Source: Tistrella mobilis KA081020-065
GTDB lineage: Bacteria; Pseudomonadota; Alphaproteobacteria; Tistrellales; Tistrellaceae
Length of the DNA: 64,000 nucleotides
Assembly (NCBI RefSeq): GCF_000264455.2
Contig: NC_017957.2
Coordinates: forward strand, 248,001-312,000
Direction: 5' to 3'
The position numbers were made by a program, and so were the translations under genes. Below the pieces are notes generated by a model that searched no databases, had not been told where the DNA came from, and saw only the letters and a program-made list of their open reading frames with translations. Below, piece by piece: positions 17,013 through 29,864 of this stretch (position 1 is its first letter; the number at the start of each line of letters is the position of its first letter).

Positions 17013-18563
17013 ATGCGCCTGATCGACTTTTTCGACCGGGGTGCCGCGATCAACCCTGACGGCGTCTGTCTGGAGGATGACGAGGTCAGCCGAAGCTATC
17101 GCTGCGTGCAGACGCGCAGCTTTCGCTTTGCAAATGCCATCGCGGCCGAGGGGTTCGGCCCCGGGCGGATGGCCGGCATCTACAGCCCGAACTGTGTGAG
17201 CGGTTTCGAGGCGATGCTCGGCCTGTTCCGCTCCGGCACCGCCTGGGTGCCGGTGAACGCCAAGAACGGCGTCGACGAGAACGCCTATATCCTCGATCAC
17301 AACGACGTCGAAATTCTGTTCTATCACAGCAGCTTCGAAGCTGCCCTGGACCGGATCAAGGCGCTGTGCCCGAAGATCCGGCGGTTCATCTGCCTCGATC
17401 GGGCGGGGTCGGATGGCCCCTGGCTGGAAGACTGGCTGGCCGATGCCGCCGACACCGATCCGGATGTGACGCTGGGGCCGGACGATCTGGTCGGCATTCT
17501 CTCGTCGGGCGGCACCACGGGGCGCCCCAAGGGGATCATGCTGACCCAGCTCAACTGGGGCACGATGATCGCCAATTTCTATGCCGGTGTGGATCCCGGC
17601 CCCGCGCCGGTGCACCTGCTGGTCACGCCGATGACCCATGCCGCCGGGGTGATGGCGATCGTTCTGATGGCCGCCGGCGCGCGCAACATCATCCTGCCGG
17701 GGTTCGACGCGGCACGGGTGCTCGACACGATCGCGCGCGAGGAGGTCACCCATCTTTTCCTGCCGCCGACGGCTATCTACATGCTGCTCTCGGAGCCGGG
17801 GATCGAGGATCGCGGCTTTCCGTCGCTGCGCGGCTTCATCTATGCGGCGGCGCCGATGGCCGTCGACAAGCTGCGGCAATGCCTGAAGATCTTCGGCCCG
17901 GTGATGATGCAGAGCTTCGGCCAGGCCGAATCGCCGATGTTCTGCACGCTGTTGATGCCCGAGGATCATCTGGTGCTGGGCGATCCGGCGCGCGAACACC
18001 GCCTCGCCAGCTGCGGACGGCCGACATTGCTGACGCCGGTGGCGATCATGGGCGATGACGGCAAGTTGATGCCCAGGGGCGAGCGCGGTGAGATCGTGGT
18101 ACGCGGCAATCTGGTGATGAAGGGGTATTACAAGAACCCCGAGGCGACGGCCGATGTCTCGCAGCATGGCTGGCATCATACCGGCGACGTCGGATATCTC
18201 GACGCGGACGGCTATCTCTACATCGTCGATCGCAAGAAGGACATGATCATCTCGGGCGGGTTCAACGTCTATCCGTCGGAGGTCGAGCAGGTGATCTGGG
18301 CGCATCCCGCCGTGCAGGACTGCGCGGTGATCGGCGTGCCCGACGAGAAATGGGGTGAGGCGGTCAAGGCTGTGATCGAACTCAAGCCTGGTGCCCGGCT
18401 CGACCCCGACGAGATCATCCGCATCTGCAAGCAGCAACTCGGCAGCGTGAAGGCACCGAAATCGGTGGCGATCTGGGACGAGCTGCCGCGCAGTCCCGTG
18501 GGCAAGGTGCGCAAGAAGGACATCCGGGATGTCTTCTGGCAAGGCCAGACGCGGAAGATCTGA
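17013..18563 (+). CDS. Class I adenylate-forming acyl-CoA ligase (first of two)
   Basis: A 516-residue AMP-dependent synthetase/ligase that would activate a carboxylic acid to its CoA thioester through an acyl-adenylate. Motifs in order: the P loop SSGGTTGRPKG (about residues 164-174), QSFGQAE in the acyl pocket region, HTGDVGYLDADGYLYI, the hinge DRKKDMIISGGFNVYPSEVE, and the C-terminal lysine in SPVGKVRKKDI. Length is normal for the family. Substrate cannot be read from the sequence. The Shine-Dalgarno AGGAGG lies just before ATG 17013. Its place between two thiolase genes suggests it activates the imported acid. Confidence 0.85.
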   Translation: MRLIDFFDRGAAINPDGVCLEDDEVSRSYRCVQTRSFRFANAIAAEGFGPGRMAGIYSPNCVSGFEAMLGLFRSGTAWVPVNAKNGVDENAYILDHNDVEILFYHSSFEAALDRIKALCPKIRRFICLDRAGSDGPWLEDWLADAADTDPDVTLGPDDLVGILSSGGTTGRPKGIMLTQLNWGTMIANFYAGVDPGPAPVHLLVTPMTHAAGVMAIVLMAAGARNIILPGFDAARVLDTIAREEVTHLFLPPTAIYMLLSEPGIEDRGFPSLRGFIYAAAPMAVDKLRQCLKIFGPVMMQSFGQAESPMFCTLLMPEDHLVLGDPAREHRLASCGRPTLLTPVAIMGDDGKLMPRGERGEIVVRGNLVMKGYYKNPEATADVSQHGWHHTGDVGYLDADGYLYIVDRKKDMIISGGFNVYPSEVEQVIWAHPAVQDCAVIGVPDEKWGEAVKAVIELKPGARLDPDEIIRICKQQLGSVKAPKSVAIWDELPRSPVGKVRKKDIRDVFWQGQTRKI

Positions 18564-18572
18564 GGGTGCGAC

Positions 18573-20081
18573 ATGAATATCTCCGAGCTTCTGGCGCAAT
18601 CCGCCCGAACCTTCCACGACCGGCCCGCCGTCTGCCTGGGCGATGCCACCGTCCTTACCTATGCCGGGCTGCGTGATCGCGGCGCGGCGCTGGCCGCCGG
18701 TCTCCGCGCGCGCGGTGTGCCCCGGGGCGGGCGTGTCGTCATCTACATGGGCAATCGGCCGGAATACTTCGAGATGCTGTTCGGCATCTGGGCGGCGGGT
18801 TGCGTTGCGGTGCCGGTCAACGCCAAGCTGCATCCGGCCGAGGTGGACTATGTCCTGTCGAACAGCGGCGCCAGCCTGCTGTTCACCGACAGGGCCGGGG
18901 AGATGGCCGGCTTCGCCGGAACGGTCGCGGTGGATGGCCCGGCCTATGCGGCATTGATGGCCGGGCCGGCGGCCCTGGTTCCGGCGCGGGTCGCGCCGGA
19001 GGATCCCGCCTGGATCTTCTATACCTCCGGCACCACCGGCCGGCCCAAGGGGGCGGTGCTGAGCCACCGCAATCTCTGGGCGATGACGGCAAGTTTTCTC
19101 GCCGATATCGGCCCGGTCACGGAAGGCTCGGCAGCCCTGCATCCGGCGCCGCTGTCGCATGCGGCGGGCCTGTTCGCGCTGCCCTTCGTGCGGCGCGGTG
19201 CCGCCAACGTGGTTCCGGAAAGCGGCGGGTTCGACCCTGACGAACTGGTGGCGCTGCTGCACCGCTTTCCGCGCTCGTCCTTCTTTGCCGCGCCGACGAT
19301 GCTCAATCGCTTCATCGCCTGTCCGGCGCTGGACGCGCGCGCGATCGCCGGTCTCGATCTGATCTTCTGCGGCGGCGCACCGATCTATGTCGAGGATCTG
19401 CGCCAGGCGCTCGGCCTGTTGGGGTCGCGCATCTGGATCGGCTATGGCCAGGGTGAGGTGCCCTGCACGATCAGCTATCTGCCGCCGCATGTTCTGGGGC
19501 TGAACACGCCCGAGAGCTGGCTCGGCTCGGTCGGCATCGCCCGCACCGGTGTGACCGTCCGCGTGGTCGACGACGCCGGCGCCGACTGCGCGCCCGATAT
19601 GCCGGGCGAGGTGATCGTGTCGGGCGACGTGGTGATGACCGGCTATTGGCGGAACCCTGAAGCCACCGCCTCGGCGCTGCGCGACGGATGGCTCCATACC
19701 GGCGATATCGGCAGCCTCGACGCACACGGCGTGCTGACGCTCAAGGACCGGTCGAAGGACGTGATCATCTCGGGCGGATCGAACATCTATCCCCGCGAGG
19801 TCGAGGAGGTGCTGCTGCGTTATCCCGGCGTCAGCGAGGCCAACGTGACCGGCCGGCCGCATGCCGATTGGGGCGAAGAGGTCGTGGCCTTCGTCGTCGC
19901 CGAGGACGGGGTGACCGCCGAGGCGCTGGACCGGTTCTGCCTGGACCATATCGCCCGGTTCAAACGGCCGAAATCCTATCGTTTCGTCCCGTCGCTGCCG
20001 AAGAGCAGCTACGGCAAGATCCTGAAGACCGAACTGCGCCGCATGCTGGTCGAGAGCGAGCCGGCCCCGAAGACGTTTTGA
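18573..20081 (+). CDS. Class I adenylate-forming acyl-CoA ligase (second of two)
   Basis: A 502-residue AMP-dependent ligase of the same superfamily as its upstream neighbour but clearly distinct. It has YTSGTTGRPKGAVLSH (P loop), YGQGEVPCTISYL where the A5 motif is expected, HTGDIGSLDAHG, DRSKDVIISGGSNIYPREVE (hinge), and the catalytic lysine in KSSYGKILKTELR. Two ligases in one operon suggest two acids: perhaps the imported compound and a product released by ring or chain cleavage. It starts 9 bp after the first ligase stops and ends 16 bp before the second thiolase. Confidence 0.85.
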   Translation: MNISELLAQSARTFHDRPAVCLGDATVLTYAGLRDRGAALAAGLRARGVPRGGRVVIYMGNRPEYFEMLFGIWAAGCVAVPVNAKLHPAEVDYVLSNSGASLLFTDRAGEMAGFAGTVAVDGPAYAALMAGPAALVPARVAPEDPAWIFYTSGTTGRPKGAVLSHRNLWAMTASFLADIGPVTEGSAALHPAPLSHAAGLFALPFVRRGAANVVPESGGFDPDELVALLHRFPRSSFFAAPTMLNRFIACPALDARAIAGLDLIFCGGAPIYVEDLRQALGLLGSRIWIGYGQGEVPCTISYLPPHVLGLNTPESWLGSVGIARTGVTVRVVDDAGADCAPDMPGEVIVSGDVVMTGYWRNPEATASALRDGWLHTGDIGSLDAHGVLTLKDRSKDVIISGGSNIYPREVEEVLLRYPGVSEANVTGRPHADWGEEVVAFVVAEDGVTAEALDRFCLDHIARFKRPKSYRFVPSLPKSSYGKILKTELRRMLVESEPAPKTF

Positions 20082-20097
20082 CCCAAGGAGGCGTGAC

Positions 20098-21279
20098 ATG
20101 ACCACACTCATTGCCGGCGTCGGCATGATTCCCTTCGCGAAGCCCGGCGCCTCGGCGCCCTATGATGCCATGGGCGAGGCGGCGATCCGTCTGGCGCTCG
20201 ACGATGCCGGGATCGGCTTCGAGGCCGTGGAGCAGGCCTATGCCGGATATGTCTATGGCGACAGCACCAGCGGCCAGCGGGTGATCTATCGCGTCGGCAT
20301 GACCGGCATTCCCATCGTGAACGTGAACAACAACTGTTCCAGCGGCTCGACCGCGCTGTTCCTGGCGCGGCAGGCGGTGGAAAGCGGCGTGGCCGACTGC
20401 GTGCTGGCGGTGGGGTTCGAACAGATGACGCCGGGCGCGCTCGGCGCGGTGTTCACCGACCGGCCCTCGCCGCTGGGTGAATTCGACGCGGTGACCGATG
20501 CGTTGATCGGCGCGTCGGATCTGCCGATGACGCTGAAATATTTCGGCGGCGCGGGCAAGGCGCATATGGACCGCCATGGCACCCGGCTTGAAACCTTCGC
20601 GGCCATCCGCGCCAAGGCCAGCCGCCACGGCGCGCGCAACCCGCTCTCGGTGTTCCGCCGGGAGATGAGCGTCGAGGAGGTGATGAACGCCCAGACCATC
20701 TGGCCCGGCGTCATGACCCGCCCCATGGCCTGCCCGCCGACCTGCGGCGCCGCGGCGGCGCTGGTGGTGTCTGAAGACTTCGCCCGGCGCAACGGGCTGG
20801 ACGCGACGGTGCGCATCCGGGCGCAGGCGATGACCACCGACCGCCCCGGCAGCTTCGACAGCCGCGACATGATCGAGGTGGTCGGCGCCGATCTGACGCG
20901 CAAGGCGGCGCGGAAGGTCTATGAGGCGGCGGGTATCGGCCCCGAGGATATCGACGTGATCGAACTGCACGACTGTTTCGCCCAGAACGAGCTGATCACC
21001 TATGAGGGGCTGGGCCTTTGCGGAGAGGGCGCGGGCGAGGCATTGGTCATGGACGGCGACAACACCTATGGCGGCCGATATGTCACCAACCCCTCGGGCG
21101 GGCTGCTGTCGAAAGGCCATCCGCTGGGCGCGACGGGCCTGGCCCAGTGCTATGAACTGACGCAGCAATTGCGCGGCCGCGCCGGGGACCGGCAGGTCGA
21201 GGGCGCGCGGCTGGCGTTGCAGCACAATCTGGGGCTCGGCGGCGCGGCGGTCGTGACCCTCTATGAGGCCGGCGCATGA
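20098..21279 (+). CDS. SCP-x-type thiolase (second of two)
   Basis: A 393-residue thiolase that resembles the thiolase half of animal peroxisomal SCP-x, which cleaves branched 3-oxoacyl-CoAs and bile-acid side chains. Landmarks are the nucleophile in NNNCSSGSTALF (Cys80), IELHDCFAQNELITYEGLGL, GDNTYGGRYVTNPSGG, and KGHPLGATGLAQCYEL. All residues expected for thiolysis are present, including HDC and GHP. An AAGGAGG Shine-Dalgarno precedes ATG 20098. Its SCP-x similarity is from memory of the family. It hints that the operon handles a branched, isoprenoid or steroid-like acyl chain; the actual substrate is unproven. Confidence 0.87.
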   Translation: MTTLIAGVGMIPFAKPGASAPYDAMGEAAIRLALDDAGIGFEAVEQAYAGYVYGDSTSGQRVIYRVGMTGIPIVNVNNNCSSGSTALFLARQAVESGVADCVLAVGFEQMTPGALGAVFTDRPSPLGEFDAVTDALIGASDLPMTLKYFGGAGKAHMDRHGTRLETFAAIRAKASRHGARNPLSVFRREMSVEEVMNAQTIWPGVMTRPMACPPTCGAAAALVVSEDFARRNGLDATVRIRAQAMTTDRPGSFDSRDMIEVVGADLTRKAARKVYEAAGIGPEDIDVIELHDCFAQNELITYEGLGLCGEGAGEALVMDGDNTYGGRYVTNPSGGLLSKGHPLGATGLAQCYELTQQLRGRAGDRQVEGARLALQHNLGLGGAAVVTLYEAGA

Positions 21280-21299
21280 TGGCGGGGGGAGGCGGGATC

Positions 21300-22085
21300 A
21301 TGGAATATGGCGTTGCCCTGGTGACGGGGGCCGGCTCAGGGATCGGGCGGGGGGTGGCGATACGGCTGGCCCGGCTTGGCGCCCGGGTCGCCGTCACCGA
21401 TGTTTCCGAGGCCGGCATCGACGAGACCCTGGGTCTGATCGCCGCGGAGGGCGGCAAGGCGATGGGCCAGCGGCTCGACGTCGCCGACGCGGCCTCGGTC
21501 GAGGCGGCCTTCGCCGCCGCCGAGGCCTGGGACAAGCCCGTCGACGTGCTGGTCAACAATGCGGGCATCGCGTCGCTGCATGCGTTCCTCGATTTCCCGA
21601 CCGAGGACTGGACCCGGGTGATGGCGGTGAACGTCACCGGCACTTTGCTTTGCGCGCAACGCGCCGGGCGCGCGATGGTGCGGCAGGGCTATGGCCGGAT
21701 CGTCAACATCGCCTCGGTCAGCGGTATCCGGGCCGGGGTGGGGCGGACGGCCTATGGCACCTCGAAGGCGGCGATGATCGGGCTGACCCGCCAGATGGCG
21801 CTGGAGCTTGGGCCTTACGGGGTCACCGCCAATGCCGTAGCACCCGGCCCGATCGTGACCCCGCTGACGCAGGCGAATTATACCGAAGCGACGGTCGCGG
21901 CGTTTCTGCCGATGATCCCGGCGCGACGCATGGGTCAACCCACGGATATCGCCGCCGCGGTCGCCTATCTCGCCAGTCCCGAAGCCGGCTATGTCAATGG
22001 TGACGTGCTGGTGGTCGATGGCGGCTATGTCGCTGCCGGGGTGAGCCAGACCGGGCATTTGGACATGGCCGGCGGCGGCGGATGA
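21300..22085 (+). CDS. SDR-family NAD(P)-dependent oxidoreductase
   Basis: A 261-residue classical short-chain dehydrogenase/reductase. It has the cofactor motif TGAGSGIGRG, the NNAG motif (VNNAGIAS), the catalytic serine in IASVSGI, YGTSK (Tyr and Lys), and the C-terminal NGDVLVVDGGY. I chose ATG 21300 because a GGAGG Shine-Dalgarno lies seven bases upstream; ATG 21276 overlaps the thiolase stop and would add eight residues. It is last in the Liv/thiolase operon. The likely role is oxidation of a 3-hydroxyacyl-CoA to the 3-oxo form for the thiolases, or of an alcohol group on the substrate. Confidence 0.85.
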   Translation: MEYGVALVTGAGSGIGRGVAIRLARLGARVAVTDVSEAGIDETLGLIAAEGGKAMGQRLDVADAASVEAAFAAAEAWDKPVDVLVNNAGIASLHAFLDFPTEDWTRVMAVNVTGTLLCAQRAGRAMVRQGYGRIVNIASVSGIRAGVGRTAYGTSKAAMIGLTRQMALELGPYGVTANAVAPGPIVTPLTQANYTEATVAAFLPMIPARRMGQPTDIAAAVAYLASPEAGYVNGDVLVVDGGYVAAGVSQTGHLDMAGGGG

Positions 22086-22215
22086 CAAGCGGCCATGCGC
22101 CGCGAACCGCCTGGGGATTTCCTGTGTCCACAGGCGTTCGCGGAGCGGGCGGGGCCGGCGTTACCGCGCCTCCGGATCCTCGACCGGTGCCGCCGGCAAG
22201 CAGGGCCGCCGGGTC
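22086..22215. other. Short non-coding stretch after the Liv/thiolase operon
   Basis: No gene is supported here. A perfect 14-bp hairpin, CCTGTG and CACAGG around two bases near 22119-22132, might mark the operon 3' end, but there is no T tract. Confidence 0.3.
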
Positions 22216-22575
22216 GTGTCGGCTTTCATTGCCACGGCATTCGCCCGGAATGATGCCGGCGCCACCATCCACCTCTTTTTCGGTTTCGAGACGGCCTCTA
22301 AGGAAGCCGTCTTTACGATGAAGCTGGATGCCGAGCTGCCCGCAGCATTCATGGCCGAGGCTGCGGCAGAAGATCGCCCGGCATCTCAGGTCGTTCGCGA
22401 ATTGATGCGCGACTATATCGAACGGCGTCGTCAGAGCCGTGACGACGACACCTATCTGCACCGAAAGGTTGAAGCCGGACGCGCGTCGATACGTGCCGGA
22501 CAAGGTCGGTCCAATGACGAGGTCAAAGCTGATTTCGCGGCGCGTCGGGCGGGGCTGGCAGGGTCTGACGCGTGA
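22216..22575 (+). CDS. Ribbon-helix-helix antitoxin, copy 1 (no native leader)
   Basis: From about 22303 this frame is almost identical to the antitoxin at 22843: about six differences in 270 bp by eye. The RHH part reads AVFTMKLDAELPAAFMAE then DRPASQVVRELMRDYIE. The upstream part is unrelated to the intact copy: the leader, palindrome and GTG start are missing, and the frame runs up to a GTG at 22216. The true start may instead be ATG 22318. Its toxin partner is deleted. It could still be translated and, being nearly identical, might cross-neutralise the intact toxin. Expression is doubtful because the promoter is lost. Confidence 0.6.
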   Translation: MSAFIATAFARNDAGATIHLFFGFETASKEAVFTMKLDAELPAAFMAEAAAEDRPASQVVRELMRDYIERRRQSRDDDTYLHRKVEAGRASIRAGQGRSNDEVKADFAARRAGLAGSDA

Positions 22576-22662
22576 TCGTGCTCTGGTACTACCCCCCCCC
22601 CCGCCCTGCACACCTCTCGCCAATGGCCCCCGCTGATCACCCCACCCCGAACCGATCGATGA
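22572..22662 (+). pseudogene. Toxin copy 1 with internal deletion
   Basis: The frame begins like the intact toxin (GTG ATC GTG CTC TGG, overlapping the antitoxin stop). It then jumps through an 11-base C run (22583-22593) to CACACCTCTCGCCAATGG, which matches the last part of the intact toxin, out of frame. About 215 bp of toxin are missing. The C tract sits exactly at the deletion joint. The product cannot be a working toxin. Confidence 0.8.
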
Positions 22663-22766
22663 TCGTCACCCCGGTGCCGGGGAAGCGGTCCATCATGGTC
22701 AGCAGGCGGGTGCCTTCGTCCAGGTCGACGCGGGCGCCGATCAGCTTTTCCGGCTGAAGCCGGCCG
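22648..22766 (-). pseudogene. 119-bp fragment of the alcohol dehydrogenase 3' end (copy 1)
   Basis: This matches the last part of the intact zinc alcohol dehydrogenase gene (start of match at 28721) with a few substitutions. It follows the broken toxin in the same arrangement as fragment 2 follows the intact toxin. It breaks off 23 bp before the leader of antitoxin copy 2. Confidence 0.85.
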
Positions 22767-22789
22767 ACGTCGAATGCGATGGCACCAGG

Positions 22790-22835
22790 GTACTGACAAC
22801 GTCTATACTTTTTCAGCACAGAGATCCTGGGGGAG
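22790..22835 (+). promoter_or_regulatory. Leader of the intact toxin-antitoxin pair: operator, -10 and Shine-Dalgarno
   Basis: An imperfect 19-bp palindrome of form GTAnnGACnnnGTCnnTAC spans 22790-22808 and overlaps a -10-like TATACT (22804-22809), the usual place for RHH antitoxin autorepression. No good -35 is seen. A strong Shine-Dalgarno (GGGGGAG, 22829-22835) precedes GTG 22843 by seven bases. The same palindrome survives in the relic at 9675-9693 with one change in the outer arm. Confidence 0.55.
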
Positions 22836-22842
22836 ACGTTCC

Positions 22843-23124
22843 GTGCCTAAAGAAGCCGTCTTTACGATGAAGCTGGATGCCGAGCTGCGCGCAGCATTCA
22901 TGGCCGAGGCTGCGGCAGAAGATCGCCCGGCATCTCAGGTCGTTCGCGAATTGATGCGCGGCTATATCGAACAACGTCGTCAGAGCCGTGACTACGACAC
23001 CTATCTGCACCGAAAGGTTGAAGCCGGACGCGCGTCGATACGTGCCGGACAAGGTCGGCCCAATGACGAGGTCAAAGCTGATTTCGCGGCGCGTCGGGCG
23101 GGGCTGGCAGGGTCTGACGCGTGA
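22843..23124 (+). CDS. Ribbon-helix-helix antitoxin, copy 2 (intact pair)
   Basis: A 93-residue antitoxin. The N-terminal 45 residues form a CopG/ParD-like RHH domain (VFTMKLDAELRAAFMAE, then SQVVRELMRGYIEQRR), which would dimerise on the operator at 22790-22808. The charged C-terminal half (HRKVEAGRASIRAGQ, then DEVKADFAARRAGL) would wrap the toxin. I chose GTG 22843 because of the GGGGGAG Shine-Dalgarno and because the leader relic at 9675 shares this GTG. The stop overlaps the toxin start (GTGA), giving coupled translation. Confidence 0.82.
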   Translation: MPKEAVFTMKLDAELRAAFMAEAAAEDRPASQVVRELMRGYIEQRRQSRDYDTYLHRKVEAGRASIRAGQGRPNDEVKADFAARRAGLAGSDA

Positions 23125-23423
23125 TCGTGCTCTGGACGCCCGAGGCGGAGCAGGACCGGGCATCGATCTGGGAGTACATCGCGACGGGCGACCCGCATGC
23201 CGCCCGACGTCTCGACGAACTGTTCGACCGTGCAGCAGACCACCTGACAGCATATCCCGAGATGGGCAAAGCCGGCATCATTCCCGGCACGCGTGAGTTG
23301 ATCCCACATGAAAGTTACCGCCTGATCTACGAGATCCACGGCGGCGCCGTCTGGATCATCGCCCTGGTGCACACCTCTCGCCAATGGCCCCCGTTGATCA
23401 CCCCGCCCCGAACCGATCGATGA
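23121..23423 (+). CDS. ParE/RelE-superfamily toxin
   Basis: A 100-residue toxin of the ParE/RelE superfamily. Typical parts are the opening [47 protein letters not shown], and [15 protein letters not shown] at the end. Relatives either poison gyrase or cut mRNA on ribosomes; which applies here cannot be told. It begins with GTG inside the antitoxin stop. The last residues (about RTDR) and the stop codon come from the antisense strand of the adjoining dehydrogenase fragment, so the original C-terminus may have been replaced just beyond the family core. Confidence 0.82.
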   Translation: MIVLWTPEAEQDRASIWEYIATGDPHAARRLDELFDRAADHLTAYPEMGKAGIIPGTRELIPHESYRLIYEIHGGAVWIIALVHTSRQWPPLITPPRTDR

Positions 23424-23755
23424 TCGTCACGCCGGTGCCGGGGAAGCGGTCCATCATGGTCAGCAGGCGGGTGCCTTCGTCCAGATCGACGCGGGCGCCG
23501 ATCAGCCTTTCCGGCTGAAGCCGGCCGCGGCGGATCATCTCCAGCATCGCCGGGTAGCGATGGGCCTGCATGCCGTGGCTGCCCAGCAGTTCCAGCTCCC
23601 AGGCGATGACGCGGTCCATGGGGATGGCGGGGCGGGCCTGGTCGGCGAGCAGCAGGCCGATCTGGACATGCCGTCCCCGGCGGCGGAGCGACAGCACGGA
23701 ATTCACGCAGGTCATCGGGTGGCCCAGCGCGTCGATCGACAGCTGCACGCCGCCG
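23409..23755 (-). pseudogene. 347-bp fragment of the alcohol dehydrogenase 3' end (copy 2)
   Basis: This is a copy of 28721-29067, the C-terminal third of the intact zinc alcohol dehydrogenase, with one base different by eye (A for G in a CCAGATCG/CCAGGTCG context). Both lie in the same orientation, 5312 bp apart, and flank the histidine kinase gene. The fragment overlaps the toxin 3' end. It has no start and no dehydrogenase N-terminus. Confidence 0.92.
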
Positions 23756-24011
23756 GCACCGCGGTGCTGATGGGGTCTCTGGTCCGTGATCATGGGCTTG
23801 ATTATCTGTTGGCGGCCAGCGTGCCCGCCGGCCTGCTTGAAAGCCTGACGACCGCGCGGATCGTCGACGGGATGACCGTCTCGCGCTCCACGACAAGCCG
23901 GGTGCGGCGGAGCGGCCGGCGGGGCATCGAGTGGGACACCGTTAACCCTTCGACCATAACTCCGGCTATACTGTTCTCCGATTCCGTTCGTACCGGCCAG
24001 AGGGCAAGCCG
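23756..24011. other. Unassigned stretch before the kinase gene, with a translatable imperfect palindrome
   Basis: No known gene is recognised. Between about 23849 and 23961 the two halves are imperfect inverted copies. Outer arms match at 21 of 30 positions, and seven of the nine mismatches fall at third codon positions of one frame, so both strands read a similar peptide (VDGMTVSRS on plus, VEGLTVSHS on minus). A -10-like TATACT lies at 23967-23972 and may serve the kinase gene. Confidence 0.4.
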
Positions 24012-28670
<4,659 letters not shown>

Positions 28671-28709
28671 CGGCGCCGATTCCGGCGTCGTCAGCCTGCC
28701 CGGCCTCCG

Positions 28710-29765
<1,056 letters not shown>

Positions 29766-29864
29766 GGGGGCTCCCTCGGGAACGGTGTGGTTGCCCGGGG
29801 TTTTAGCACGGCCGGGAGATGGTGTAGCCCGCAATCGACCAGGCGGGCGATCAGCCCGGGCGGT

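Noticed and set aside
16074-20126. A 1350-codon open frame on the minus strand
   Set aside because: It lies antisense to the thiolase and ligase genes, has no recognisable domain, and is rich in His/Arg/Gly/Asp as expected for the complement of GC-rich coding sequence.
22119-22132. An intrinsic terminator after the Liv/thiolase operon
   Set aside because: The hairpin is short and has no T tract; it is mentioned only as a possible 3'-end structure.
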